A DNA stretch of 64,000 nucleotides from Sclerodactyla briareus (GCA_026419785.1 JAODTK010001344.1:62001-126000), one strand, 5' to 3'; positions 49,801 to 61,356 are shown, counted from the first letter of the stretch. Notes: generated by a model from the letters alone, not told the origin. Numbers and translations: made by a program.

Positions 49801-50984
49801 TCTATATGCCTTGTCATGTTTTCTATATATCCTATCACATGATAATTTTGTGCACATGCTGGTGATTAATTTTTGCTGTCATTAAAATCACAGCCCGATT
49901 AGAAACTCATTACAGGTAACAAGTTAATTAAATGTCCATCATCCTACTAGCTTGTCTTCATTTCCTTTTGAAGTATCTGCTTCAGGGGTTGTATAATTGC
50001 ACATTGTGTGTGTGTGTGTGTGTATGTTTCCTGTCTAAGCTGTAAGAAGTTATGGCCACAAATACTTTTCCAATTAAATCCTCATTAAAAGTCAGCTACT
50101 TGATTCAGTCACCTAATCACCATATGCCATTTATGTGAATATATCTGTGGGCACTAATGTGCAGACAGGGATTGTCAGTAAGTCCCACTAATTAATGGTA
50201 ATTAGCAGGTTAGGTCCATTTAACCATAGGCTTGCTGCTGAAATTTCCCACCCAATAATACTACTCATTGTCATATGACGTGAAGCAGTTGACTGATGAC
50301 AGACCCAAAATGGATTTTTTATCATCCTATTCTGACTGATATAACGCTAATGTAACATGCCATTTTGAAATAAAATATTTTTAATTTCCTTGGTAATTCA
50401 GAAGAAATCATGCCAGCATGACAGTAATGGTGTTATTGTAAACTGTGTGTGTTGTGATGCCCTGTCGACGCGATAATCCACTCCATGGATGGACGTCACG
50501 AAAGCGCATATTTTAGTATGTGCGGTATTTTCTGTCTGTTGTTTCTGGTTAGGTCAGAGGTCAGTCCCTGGAATCCTTGTGATTGTGATAAGTCCAGAAG
50601 CTTGATCCGACCAAGCTCTGACATTTGAATATGCACCTTCTTTTTGGGGAGTACACGAACTTTTGGTTCTTTTAAATAGTTCTGTGCTACCCTGCCCATT
50701 TGTTTGCAAGGATCACTGCTGGTCAACTAGCGTAACACGTCTCTGCAACTCCTTGCCTGGCCTAGTACTTAGTTAGGAGAGGAGAGTCAATGCAAAACTC
50801 AGCTCTCCCGAAGTCTTCCATAACTCTACTAACGATATATTGGCTTTAAAACTTCCGGATCCGATGTCATGGAGTGCCAAGACTATTGCACATGATCATC
50901 AGTGATGGGAACAATTAAAGACATTTGCTGTCAGGTAGTCCCTCTTTGCCAGACATTCTCTGATTGGAATGCTTCTAGATTTAT
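43840..50984. other. Long AT-rich stretch without supported genes or repeats
   Basis: No frame exceeds 123 residues and none has a recognisable domain. Small items only: an AT-rich region with UTR-like character at 44000-46000, a G-run at about 48297-48313, a C-run at about 48766-48778 and a TG microsatellite at 49999-50024. A 71-codon open stretch behind a pyrimidine-rich CAG at 45781-45993 was considered as an exon and not accepted. Confidence 0.5.
49999..50024. repeat. (TG)n microsatellite
   Basis: About 11 uninterrupted TG/GT units, then a single TATG interruption. Confidence 0.9.
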
Positions 50985-51892
50985 TAGCTCACCACAGCCA
51001 TTTGGCTGGGTGAGGCGCTATTGTGATCGTGCACGTCTCTGTCTGTCAACAAATGATTCAAATTGCTACTCCTCCTGCCACGAGTGTTGTGGTTAAATCA
51101 TGAGGAAACTTGGTCACAATAGGAAGTTGAGGTCAAAGGTCATCTAGGGGTCAATTTCGGTCATTTTGTGTGAGAAACTGCAAAATGCGTCTATTCCTAT
51201 AGTTCAAATCGAATGTTCATGAAACTTGGTCAGTATTATGGGTGTTTAGGAATTGAGGTCAAAGGTCATTTGCCAAAAAGGGTCATTTTTGGGGGTCAAA
51301 AAAACTGAACCGCTCTCCCAAGAGTTGAATGGATGGTCATTTTCATTATTATCATTGACCAATGGTTCATACAGGTGTCAGGAAGTTGAGGGGTCAAAGG
51401 TAATCTGGGGGTCAATTTTGGCCATTTTGTGAAAAAATGCAAAATGCTTTCCCCCTCCTACAGTTCAAATCGAATGTTCATGAAACTTGCTAGTATAATC
51501 AGGGGACCAATGGTTCACACGGGGGGTTCAGGAATTTGAGGTCAAAGGTCATAATGGGGTCGTTTATCCAAAGGTTATTTTTGGGGTCAAACAGTTAAAA
51601 CGATGCTTCTCCCACAGATGAATTGGATGATCAAGATAGTTGGTCATTATTATCATTGACCAATGGTTCATACAGGGTGTTCATGAACTTGAGGTCAAAG
51701 GTCATCTAGGGGTCAATTTTGGCCAAAATGCTTCTTCCATTCAAATCAGAATTTTCATGAAGCTTGGTCAGTGTTATCAGTGACCAATAGTACATACGAG
51801 TATTCAGGAATTTGAGGTCAAAGGTCATCTAGGGGTCATTTTGGCCAAAAAGACCTTGCAAACAAATCCGTCCATTATTATGTGGTGAGGCA
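50985..51892. mobile_element. Hairpin-ended tandem-core element carrying repeated DR1 motifs
   Basis: The left end holds a hairpin at 50987-51015 (GCTCACCACAGCC / GGCTGGGTGAGGC). The right end near 51880-51892 (GTGGTGAGGC) is an inverted match to the first bases of the left end. In between are about six ~125-150-bp units with GAGGTCAAAGGTCATC, GGGGTCAATTTTGGCC and GACCAATGGTTCATAC. AGGTCAAAGGTCA, a perfect DR1 nuclear-receptor half-site pair, occurs at 51130, 51256, 51539, 51692 and 51815, with a weaker one near 51390. No coding capacity. The plan parallels the GGGCCC family although the sequence is unrelated. Confidence 0.65.
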
Positions 51893-52577
51893 ATTTTTTT
51901 CTACATAAATATAACAGCAAGGTGTGGGCCAACGAACAGTCTATATAATGTTTTTGCTTTTAAATATTTTATGATTCAAGGGGTATGACATGTCAATACA
52001 AAATCAGTTTCTGATGCACATTGGAATGACCGAACAACAACGCACATCTACTTGTAATGGCATACTATCAGTACTGAAAAATTGGCAGGGTGAGCTACTG
52101 TGCCATTGGCACTCTTGTTAGGCACTAGTTGGGGTTGGAGAAATACAAGACAAGGTCATTGGAGAGAGGGGGGGTTGGGAAAAAATATTCTGGTCCATTT
52201 TTTTTGTTTGTGAACATGATAACTCAACACGGTTCTGATTAATCAAGCTCATATGGTATGATGTTTCCATGTTGAGTAAAGAATCTATTGTTCGGGTCCC
52301 CAAGTCAATGGGGTCGGGGGGGGGGGAAGGTCTCAAGATCCCTGTAAACGAGTCTGAATGAGTGGTTGAAGTGAAATGTGTAGCTTTCTTTATGATGACT
52401 ACAAAAACTATGGTTTTTTCGTGTAGATGGGGTTATTTGTGGTTTCCAGAAAAATAAGTGAACAATGATTGGTCTGTTTGCTAGTGAACATGACTCGACC
52501 AGGTCTGGATAGATCTGCTCATATAGGGTATGTATGTTTCTTGATGGGACATGAACCCTGTGACTGTTGATTAGTGG
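51893..52577. other. Non-coding, no supported feature
   Basis: Sequence between two repeat blocks; contains a G-run at about 52315-52326. No gene seen. Confidence 0.45.
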
Positions 52578-53262
52578 GGGGGGGGGGGGACCAAAGGTCA
52601 GCAAGGATAACTTTGTCCAGAATGGTGATTTTCAGGGTCATATAAACGAATGCTCCCATAGATTGAAATGGATGATTATGATAGTTGGCTTGTTGGTCAG
52701 TAGTATCATGGATTAATGTTTTTTCAGGAGTTTGAGGTCAAGAGTAGCCAGAGGTCGGTCTGTCTATCCATCCATCCATCCATTTCTGTAAACTTTTGCT
52801 TTTTGGGGCCACAAAATGTTCGTGCTTCGATGTTCTCAACAAACTTGTCACCTTGTTCATGACTGATGGGTCATCGTTACCACCTAAAGGTCAAAGTGAA
52901 TTGCCTTAAAGGGGCACAATGGGCCAATAAGTGAAAACTGCAGAAGGCCAGTACTTCGCCTGCAGGTTTGGTCGGAATACCATGATACGTGCATGACCAG
53001 TGCAATCATTCGTGACTGGTCAGTATTGATGGGTACATGTGGGGGGGGGGGGGTGGGGAACCAAAGGTCAGCAAGGATAACTTTGTCCAGAATGGTGATT
53101 TTCAGGGTCATATAAACGAATGCTCCCATAGATTGAAATGGATGATTATGATAGTTGGCTTGTTGGTCAGTAGTATCATGGATTAATGTTTTTTCAGGAG
53201 TTTGATACGTGCGTGACCAGTGCAATCATTCGTGACTGGTCAGTATTGATGGGTACATGTGC
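52578..53262. repeat. Recent local duplication, blocks X and Z each present twice
   Basis: Block X (about 52588-52732, from ACCAAAGGTCAGCAAGG to TTTTTTCAGGAGTTTGA) recurs at about 53059-53204 with no difference that I could see. Block Z (52983-53041, GATACGTGC...GGTACATGTG) recurs at 53204-53262 with a single difference. Between the first X and first Z lies a fragment of the GGGCCC-family lead with a (TCCA)n microsatellite (52767-52960). A further partial Z follows at 53262. Such near-identity is much higher than between other repeats in the window. Confidence 0.85.
52767..52960 (+). mobile_element. Fragment of the GGGCCC-family element (microsatellite and lead only)
   Basis: A short ATCC microsatellite is followed by CCACAAAATGTTCGTGCTTC, GACTGATGGGTCATCG and GGGGCACAATGGGCCAATAA, collinear with the lead of the element at 41738 and with 61500-61660. 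The hairpin and core repeats are absent. Confidence 0.6.
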
Positions 53263-53778
53263 AATCATTCGTGACTAGTGGTACCTATGCGTCCCACAGG
53301 AATTGAAAGTGAAAGGTCATTAAAGGGGTAAGTAGACATCTCCTGCGTCCTTTTGGGGATCATGATGACAAATGACACTTCAATAGGCACATCATGACCA
53401 AAAGTGAAGGTATCTGCGTTGAGGTCAGCGAGGCGTCAATTCCAGCCATTAGTGAGAATATGCAAAACGCTTCTAATGTTCAAAATCGGAGATCGCAAAA
53501 GTTGGATTCAAGTATAAGTGGGACGAATGCTGCTACATACAGGTGTTTAGGGTTCAAATATCATCTACAGGAGCTGTAGTATCATTTCTGGCCAAAATGG
53601 TCGTTTTGGGGTCTGAACAAATTATTCTCAGGGAGTCCAGTGGTGTAACTGAGATGGGGGCAGGGAAGGGACCCTCCCACCACAATTCCTCCGAGATTTT
53701 CGTCCCCCGCGGTACATTTGCTGATCACGTCGGTACATCCTGTGACGTGGAATGTGCAGAGAAACTCGATAGGCATAT

Positions 53779-54500
53779 CCAAGGGCGGCGATTTGTGGTT
53801 GGCGATTGGGGGGACGGACCAGATGAATACTATCTAAGCGGAGCGCCAGCCCACGGGTTGGCGCGTATTGCGTTTGAAAGACCCCCTAGATTGCAGGGAA
53901 AACGGAATTCCCGTACCCTATGGGACAGTAAGCAGCATTCCTAAAAATTGATTAAAAAAATATTATTTCAGGAAAGGTTTTCCAAAAACTTATCGCCTTA
54001 GGGATCAATTTCAAGGTGTGCGTTGGGTGCTGTGACATTCTCAAATACCATTCAAGTGAGGTTACAGGGAGGTCACAAAAGGGGCAATGGAAAGGGCAAT
54101 GGCAACAACCAGTTACGTTCGCGCGAGAACACTATCTAAGCGGAGCGCCACCATAAGTTGGCGCCGAGCGCCAAAGGAAATTTTTGCGCAAGCCCCCCAG
54201 TTGGCCGGAAATGACCTCTTCGGGCGTTTCAGGCTGCATGTACCAAGCTTCAAATCTGGGGCATTTTGTGATCACAAATTCTGTAACCGGTGGAAATTTT
54301 TCAACAATTTGTCAGACCTTGGTCTTATCGCTGCCCCGACTTCAGCTTTTCGGCCAGAATATCCAACCATTTGTGCTCCATATAGGGAAAAAACAGGATC
54401 TCACCCAAAAATTTGGGACATTTAGCTAGCTTTACTCTACTGTCCCAACCATTATATGACGTCATGCCCGAAAGAGCAGGGAACTTCCGAGGACCATAAT
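53779..54500. mobile_element. Chimeric hAT-like block: left end of one family joined to the inverted right half of another
   Basis: The left part (53779-54115) starts CAAGGGCGGCGATTTG and follows the element at 33096 through ATGGGACAGTAA and ATTCCTAAAAATTGAT to GTTACGTTCGCGCG. From 54128 the sequence instead follows the right half of the 938-bp element (30817-31754) in inverted orientation (CATTTTGTGATCACAAATTC, then TCCCAACCATTATATGACG) to about 54500. The palindrome block ACTATCTAAGCGGAGCGCCA occurs at 53828 and again at 54131, near the join, so recombination at the shared motif is a reasonable inference. No terminal duplication was found. Confidence 0.6.
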
Positions 54501-54857
54501 AATTTCCAGACAGTAGTTATATTATAGGAGTAAAGTCTCTTTCATGGACCATTCAAGAAACATCACAATTTCGGTTTTCCACCATGTCTTTGCGGTTGAA
54601 TGCGGCATGTGTTTCCTGTGTTGTGCCTTGACATATTTGCTGCCAGCCGTGCCAACAGGCAACTGGAGCTTTTAGTCACTAATGAATCAGTCCAAATTTG
54701 ATATGAGCGCAGTCGAGACATTGACAAACAAAGCATAACAGGAGTTCCTATGTTTTTGATTATCATTTTAGAATTTGCATATTCTTCCTCATAAGTTTCA
54801 GGATTTTTGCCAAGGATTTTTGTTTTGAGCGGTCTTGAACCTGGATCGGACCAAGTT
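54501..54857. other. Non-coding, no supported feature
   Basis: No repeat partner or gene found. Confidence 0.4.
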
Positions 54858-54958
54858 CCCCGAGTCCCGCAGCCGGAGACCGAGTCGATCATTGAATCCC
54901 GAGTCGAGTCCGAGTCCTTGAGAAATCGGTCTCGAGACCGAGACCGGACTAGAGTCCG
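54858..54958. repeat. Short-period GAGTCC / GAGACC repeat
   Basis: About 100 bases are built from variants of GAGTCC, CCGAGTC and GAGACC, giving local inverted symmetry (TCTCGAGA at the centre of one part). Open frames through it on both strands (Glu/Ser/Arg-rich) are artefacts. Confidence 0.75.
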
Positions 54959-55119
54959 CCAACATGCTAATAGTAGGGTAAATAGCCTATTTACTGTAAT
55001 TTAGTGTTTAGGCTCGTTGAGCCGATACGATGAACCATAGGGCTCTGGATGACTTGGTTGACACATAGGTGCTGGATATAAGGTAGATTGAAGGATTTCC
55101 AGCCCGTAAAAAATGATAT

Positions 55120-56350
55120 TTACAGTCGTCAAATTTGCAATAATTCATTCAAATTCGTTAAAGTTAGAGGATTTACCCCATGAAACTTGGTGGAATTGGT
55201 CGAACTTCAGTCTAAAAACTTTTTAAAAAAGAAGGGGTCAATGGAGGGTAAATCACTGGTCATAACTCCACAATTTGCATAATTTATGCGAAATCTTGAA
55301 GTTGGTGGATTTTCATGGAACCTGGTGGTATGGGTTTTTAACCTTTAGTTCCAAACTTTTTGAGCTGGATCGGGGTCACTGGAGGTCATTCAGATGTTTA
55401 TTTGCTGAATTTATGGTAATTTTAAGTTGTCGGAGCTAACCTAGTGCTCCCTTACAACTATATATTTCTGGATAGCAGTTCTATGGTCTGTTGAGGGAGG
55501 AGTTTGACGAGAGACGAGACTGTGAGTGAATTCAAGGTTAGTTGTCTAAGCTCGACGTTCGCGGAAAACAGGTAATATGCGTGAATTGCGCGCGGAAAAC
55601 GGCGATGCGCGGAAACGCGCAAGATTCGCCGAGGGCGCGCGGAATTTACCAATCAAAACAGGGCGGGGCAGGGCGGGGGGGCTGGGTGCGGGGTTCACCG
55701 CCCCGAAGGAGAGCAGTGCCCCCCTCCCCAGTCGGGAAAAAATCCAGAGGGTGTTGGGGAGCGGAGGAGGAGGGGGGGGGGGAAAAAATGGAGTGGAATG
55801 CGAGAAAGAGACACAAAAAAGGGGGGAAACATGCAAAAATGAAGGTGTTGGTGTTTGTTGTAATAGGGTAAGGTGAGGTGCACTATGGCCAACGATACTG
55901 CTGAACTTTCGCCGGGAACTCTGGCACCCTAATCGGGTAATCCTGGCGCCCCCCGTTCAAACGAGCATTCTCCTGGGCCAAGCTGGTTGGTACGGTTTAC
56001 CTTTAATTCCAAAACTTTTTAACATGGAATAACAGGGTCACTGGATGTGATTCAACGTATGAATATGCATTGCTGGAGTTTTATGAAACCTGAGTTGTAT
56101 GGTTACATTAGTCGCCAACATACTTAATATAGACTTGAGGACACTGGAGGTTATTCAGTGTGTGAATATGTATAATTATAAAATTCAAAGTTTGTGCGAT
56201 GTCACGAAGCTGATGGGTAATATTAAAGTTACCTCAGTCCCCCCAAATGGTAACATTGACTTGCGTCACTGTAGGTTATTCAATGTCACTTTTGTTCCTG
56301 AAATATTTAAAATTAGAAAATGGGTCACTGGAATTGGGTATAAAATTGAA
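55120..56350. repeat. Degenerate tandem repeat split by a GC-rich segment
   Basis: Units contain CATGAAACTTGGTGG / GGAACCTGGTGGTATGG, CCAAACTTTTT and GGGTCACTGGAGGTCATTCA. They are clearest at 55180-55400 and resume at about 55985-56330. The interruption at about 55470-55930 is GC- and CpG-rich with G- and C-runs and probably inserted into the array. Related words recur at 58120-58180. Confidence 0.55.
55555..55800. other. CpG-dense segment with G-runs
   Basis: Words such as GCGCGCGGAAAACGGCG and GAGGGCGCGCGGAATTT make this the most CpG-dense point in the window, followed by GGGCGGGG and long G runs. Frames on both strands (64-109 residues) are low-complexity. It could be a promoter-like island, but it sits inside a repeat array with no gene beside it, so a GC-rich mobile fragment is more likely. 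Confidence 0.4.
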
Positions 56351-56359
56351 TAATTCAGG

Positions 56360-57172
56360 TATTTCAGTCACATTTCTTTCTGTAGACAGGGACCTATGAA
56401 ACTGAGAAAATGATTAGTAAGCTGTTGCCGTTCAAGCTCCTATACAACATCTGGAAACAACACATGGAATGCCTTGTAATGTTTTCATGGGACTGATGAA
56501 GAAAACCACTATTCGCGCAACAGCGAGACAATGGGGGCGGATCCGCGGCGCCTTGTCTGGACACTACACATAACATATGATTTCCTTATTGTTATTACAG
56601 ACTGGCTTTACCAGCTCTGATGTGCTTGCACCTTGATTAATGATGAAAGCTACGTACAACGAAAAACAACCGCGTCAGTGGATCTTGCACACAGTATGCT
56701 GGGTCTACGTGATTGACGTGCCTATATGGCACTATATAGGCGCTGAGTTGGGGCAAAAACAATGCTGAGACATGACAATTTGGACCAAAAATTGAATGGA
56801 AAACAAATCTGAAAAAATGACCCAATTATCGGTCTGACGGGCTGGATTTTTAAATCAAATGCCGGGAAATGCGACCACATTTCCACGCAGTGATGTGTGG
56901 CAAATTTCAAGATGCGGGCCAACCTCCAACCCAGTTAGGAGGCTCATCTATGGGTGTAGAGGAAGGCCCTTTAAAATAGGGTGGCGCCTATGGTAAGACA
57001 AAAGAATGAAGGCCGTACGTAAGGAATTTCACTTCATGAACTTCACATTTCAAAAGGTGGGGGGTATATCATATCGCTTGTGCCCCCCCCACTTTTCCGG
57101 AATGTAAAAAAAAAAATAATAGGCACATTGCCCGATTTTGTACACTCTGAACTGATTCAATATGTGTCTAGC
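56360..57172. other. Non-coding, no supported feature
   Basis: No gene or repeat partner identified. Confidence 0.4.
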
Positions 57173-57610
57173 CAGGGGCGCGCCAAGGGGGGGGGGGGTC
57201 AGGGGGGGCAAGTGCCCCCTCGGAAACCTTGTTCCCCCGTGTGACCCCCCCCCGTGTGCCCCCCCCCCCGTACGGCGTGTGCCCCCCCCCCCAAATGAGA
57301 TTCGTGATTTCGAAAAAAGTATTCTGAGTTCAGTATTCGAATACCAGTTCGATATAGATTCTGGCCAACACAACAAAAAAATCCAAGAAAGGCGGGTTGG
57401 TAAATTGTGCCAAAATTCGCCTCGAATGCGGGATTAAAAAAGTGAAAAATTTTTCGCGCTGTGCGCGTGTACTACTGGTGGATTTTGTCCCATCGCTTTC
57501 CCATCTCAGCCACACTCTATGGAAATTTCTACTCAATAGCCCCCTAACTCACAATATCTGTGGGGTGAAATACTGAAATTATACAACAGCATCTCATTTA
57601 CTTGAAAGCT
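57173..57610 (+). mobile_element. hAT-like element, left half only
   Basis: It starts CAGGGGCGCGCCAAGGGGG and follows the left half of the 938-bp element at 30817: the G-run, repeated CCCCCGTGTGCCCCC, CAAATGAGATT, GGTGGATTTTGTCCC, CACACTCTATGGA and ACAGCATCTCA. Similarity ends near 57610 and no right terminus is visible, so it is truncated. Confidence 0.7.
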
Positions 57611-59264
57611 ACAGTAACCTCTCTTGTCGCGCCCCGAATGATAACTCAGAGAAGAGACCAGTGGGACTTTGGCGTGTGTGTTTCATGTCACCCTTTCTTG
57701 TGGCAGGATTCTCACGAACGTGAGGCGATTATGACTTGAAATTGTGTGTAGCACCGGGGGTGGATGTACACGATCTGATTAATGTTGGGCAGCAAAGTTC
57801 AGTCATTAATTAAGTTGGGTACTTAGCTTATTTTATGTAATTTATTGTCCCCACTTAAGAATCCCCCCCCCGTTAGCAAGATTGTGCAAGGACCGTATGT
57901 TGCTACAGTGGATGTAGTTTGGCCATGTCCGGACTGGTGGACAGGCTCAGACGACACAGGCTATCAGATTGCTCGGCCCCACCTAAAAATATACCAATAA
58001 AGTGGTTCTCATCGCGAGCAAAATTTATCGCCGTCACATTTAACGTTTGTCGACTTTTACACAGAAACTTGAGGGACTGGGTCTACCATGGTCCCGAGAA
58101 ATGCCTAAAAGGGAAAGTCTGGGTCACTGCCGCAGGTTATTTAATGTGAGCTAAGTTTGCATAATTTATGAAATTTTGAAGTGTAGATGTGCCAAAATAC
58201 TGGATCATGATCATTTGTAACGCGTAACACACGGGGTCAGATAGTCATTGTATGGGCCTAACAGTGCTAATTTATTCCAATTTCCAACGGGGGTAAAGGG
58301 ATCTTCACAAACTCAGTAGGTATGGTCGTGACCATTTTCTGGATTCGAGTGTTAGTGTTCATGAATTTGATTGAATCCATCTATAATAGAATCTGTTAGA
58401 ATAAATTTCAATGACCCAAGAACGAGAGTAAACCCACTAGATCCTGTGACAATTGTGCTGGTATAAGCTGCCCACAAGGCAGACCCTCTCTTATCCAACC
58501 ACTTTGATTAGGTTGATTAGACCTTCCAAAACATACTGTAACATTTTTCCCCCTTGCTTCTTGCCTGGGGACTGGCGAAAAATGTGGAGGCTTCATGAAG
58601 ATATATTTTGGGACAACTTTGCCTGCTGCATGGGGATAGTCTGTTGGTGTGTGGGGAGGCGGGGCGAGGGTGGAGGGGTGTTTGCTGCCTGTTAGGGGGG
58701 GGGGGGAGGGATGGCATGTCCTGGATGCTGGGAACATAAAAGGAATGGAAAATTGAAGGAAATGATTTAAAGGACAAAAGAAAGCCGGGCTGCTAAGGGG
58801 ATGTAGAAAATTCCAAGTTGGATTGGGGGTCAAAGAAGTGTGCTGACTGAGCGATAAAACTATTCAAATTTGGGTTATTTATGGGAGAAGAGGGAAGGGG
58901 GGCATGAAGACGGAAAAAACAATTAAGGGACTTCTTTAATAAGAGTCAAACTTATTGGTAAGGTATTTAGGAATTTTTTTAGGAATTTACATGTGCTATA
59001 GTGAAAATAGGCGTGATCTTCTTTTTGGGACATGACGATGGTCTGCATGAACTTGTTGGTTGTGTTAGTGTAGTGAGTGGAATAATAGAAACCACCGATC
59101 GCGAAAAACCCGGCGAGATAATTTGGCGATTTCGCCTTGTTATCTTGTTTGCGGACCACATGCGCAATGGGAGGGACATCAATGGGGCCCGACAGGAGGG
59201 CCAAATAAGTAATAACACAAGAGTAAAAACGGCAACTGAGCGCACGGCGCTGTCGAAATATTAC
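57611..59264. other. Non-coding with weak repeat traces
   Basis: Words of the degenerate array at 55120 recur around 58120-58180 (CTGGGTCACTG, GTTTGCATAATTTATG). G-runs occur at about 58694-58706. Frames of 117-156 residues (58408-58833 minus, 58923-59276 minus, 59001-59471 plus) lack any domain and overlap each other on opposite strands. Confidence 0.45.
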
Positions 59265-60871
59265 ACTTGTAGACATTTCAGCGAAAAGTCAGGCAATTTG
59301 GATATGAACTTATTTCACCTGAATTTTGAATCAGTATTTGCACACTTTGTGCGTTCCATGGCTGAATCTTCGACGGCTATTTTATGGGGTTCAATCCGCA
59401 CCGTGTGCCTGCCCCCCTCAGTAAGTGCACGTGCACGCACCCAAACTTTAAACAAGTGGCCGCACCCATAATTGATTGCTGAATACTCTATTTAAATTCA
59501 AATAAACCATATATGAAGAGAAAAAAAATTCACACCGCCAGGTGGTCGACTTGCACTCGTCGCCTCAACCTCCTTCCCTTCTCAAAAACAACAAAGTTTT
59601 ACACTTTTGGGCATTCCCATCGAAAATAGGCAATATTTGAGGGGACTTAGCTTCTCTTCAGTTGAACCTTGAATCATGTCGTTCTGGCAACGCAAGTTGT
59701 GGCGTTCCCTGGCCGCATGCCGCAACCGTTGCACCCAACTCAACAGAGGTCGCCACCCATTTAATAACAAGAAAAATGTAATGGATCCCGCCTGGTGGTA
59801 GCCCTATCGCCGTCGCCTCAACCCAATTCACCTCGAGATAGCGATTTCGATGTTGGTTTGTTCGTTTATTTAACTAAACTGGTCCCCCTAGCAGGAAATC
59901 GACAACGTCCAACTGTCCAATGAAGGAGCACCAACCTAGTCTTTTCAAGATCGATGACTCATCTGCGATCCAGCAACCATCGAACGGTTATAGCTTACAA
60001 CTACTCCACTCCAATGCAGATCCATGGGGATATAACCCCGACAGCGAGTCTTGTAAGACTGTTAATAAAAAGGTTTCCTACGGTAGGATGAGAAACACCG
60101 CGGGTGATGACTAATGGCTAATTCAGCTCTCATATAGCAACTTTCAACTGTATGTCTTCTCCATCCGCCGTACTTTGCCACCACGGATGCGATTGTAACA
60201 GCGAAATTTAATCAAGGCCGAACTCGAACTCCACGAGGCCCGCTTAAATGTTCTGCGGGCGTTAATACAGTTTCCATTGACAACGCTGAAAAGACGTGAT
60301 TGGCCGCTTTAAAATATGAAGCAGCTTCACAATTAATTAGACGATTGTGAGATGTTACGGTTACACACTGATACATATGTTAAACAACTAGAGGGTGTAG
60401 TAATACGCGTATGCCAGGGCGCTTAAAAGACATGCAACAACCAAGCTGGTGAACCACAAGTTCTTATGCAACGATGGGGATTGCAGGAAAACCTTCTTTC
60501 ATATATCTAGAAAACCAGAGTTAATTTTAGGCAATTTGTGTTAAGGAACAGGATATGGTCTGCACAAGGAACATCCTAGGTCCTCTGGAACACTACGGCA
60601 CATGGAAATACCCGCGCGCGAGCGCGCAAAAAAAAAATCGAAAAGGCAAGCAGCAGAATCACTCAACGTGATAATTTAGGTCATCATTCATTTGTTTAAA
60701 CACGGTTACGTAGGAGTGTCGGATACAGTGTCAGCGAAAATAGCAGTCGGGCTCAAATATTGGGGGGGGGGGGGGAATGGATGCGTCCGCCTCGACCAAA
60801 ATAGGAGGGGACGCCGTGTCCTCCCCCCCCCCCCAACCCATCACGCCACCCTCATGATCGCCCCGCCCTTG
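59265..60871 (+). mobile_element. hAT-like element of the 33-kb family, most of the body and the right end
   Basis: It is collinear with 33640-34693: GCAATTTG/CAATATTTG dimer, CACGCACCCAAACTTT, CAAGTGGCCGCACCC, GCCTCAACC, TCACCTCGAGATAGCGATTT, GTGTCGGATACAGTGTCAGCG, a G-run then C-run, ending ATGATCGCCCCGCCCTTG at 60871. A diverged left end may lie near 59103 (ACCGATCG followed by CGGCGAG...TTTGGCGATT); the bases after the right end (ACCTGATCG) resemble the bases before it. That would make the element about 1.75 kb, but the left edge is uncertain. Confidence 0.65.
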
Positions 60872-60980
60872 ACCTGATCGCATGTACGGTGTCAGAAGTA
60901 TGAGTGAAGTGACGAACAGATTCGAACGGGACGAACAATTAAGACTAACAAACGAACCAGACGAGAGAGACCTGACAACT

Positions 60981-61356
60981 CAGTGGCGTCGTAGGAACGT
61001 GACTTTGAGAGGGGGGCTGAAGTTTGATGACATTTGGGGGAGGTTCCCCTCCTTTGCATTTTCTTCCGTGGCCTCAGAATTGGTGCAAATAGCATCACAC
61101 CCCAAACACTCATTCATTCAAAGAATAATGTGCATTCCACATGTCCTTCAAATGACGATTTGATGCTCTGATCTTGTGGCTTTTTGCCACATTGAATCGA
61201 GGGCCAGTAAGATTAGTAATTACAATCTCACTTTTCAGAGGACCGCCGGAATCACCCCTTCTTCTACTTTGAAAAATTTTGACATTCCAAGTGGCCTCAG
61301 ATGCAATCTGTCGCATTTCGCAATTCCTCAAAAAAACACTCATTCAGTTCCATTTT
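60981..61356 (+). mobile_element. hAT-like left end and adjoining repeat
   Basis: CAGTGGCGTCGTAGGAACG at 60981 is a hAT-type terminus followed by a G-run. Beyond it are two related segments containing AACACTCATTC, near 61105 and 61337. No right terminus was found before the hairpin-ended element begins at 61357. Confidence 0.4.

Noticed and set aside
59001-59471. 156-codon plus-strand frame
   Set aside because: No domain, overlapped by an equally long minus-strand frame, and its right part is the body of a hAT relic.
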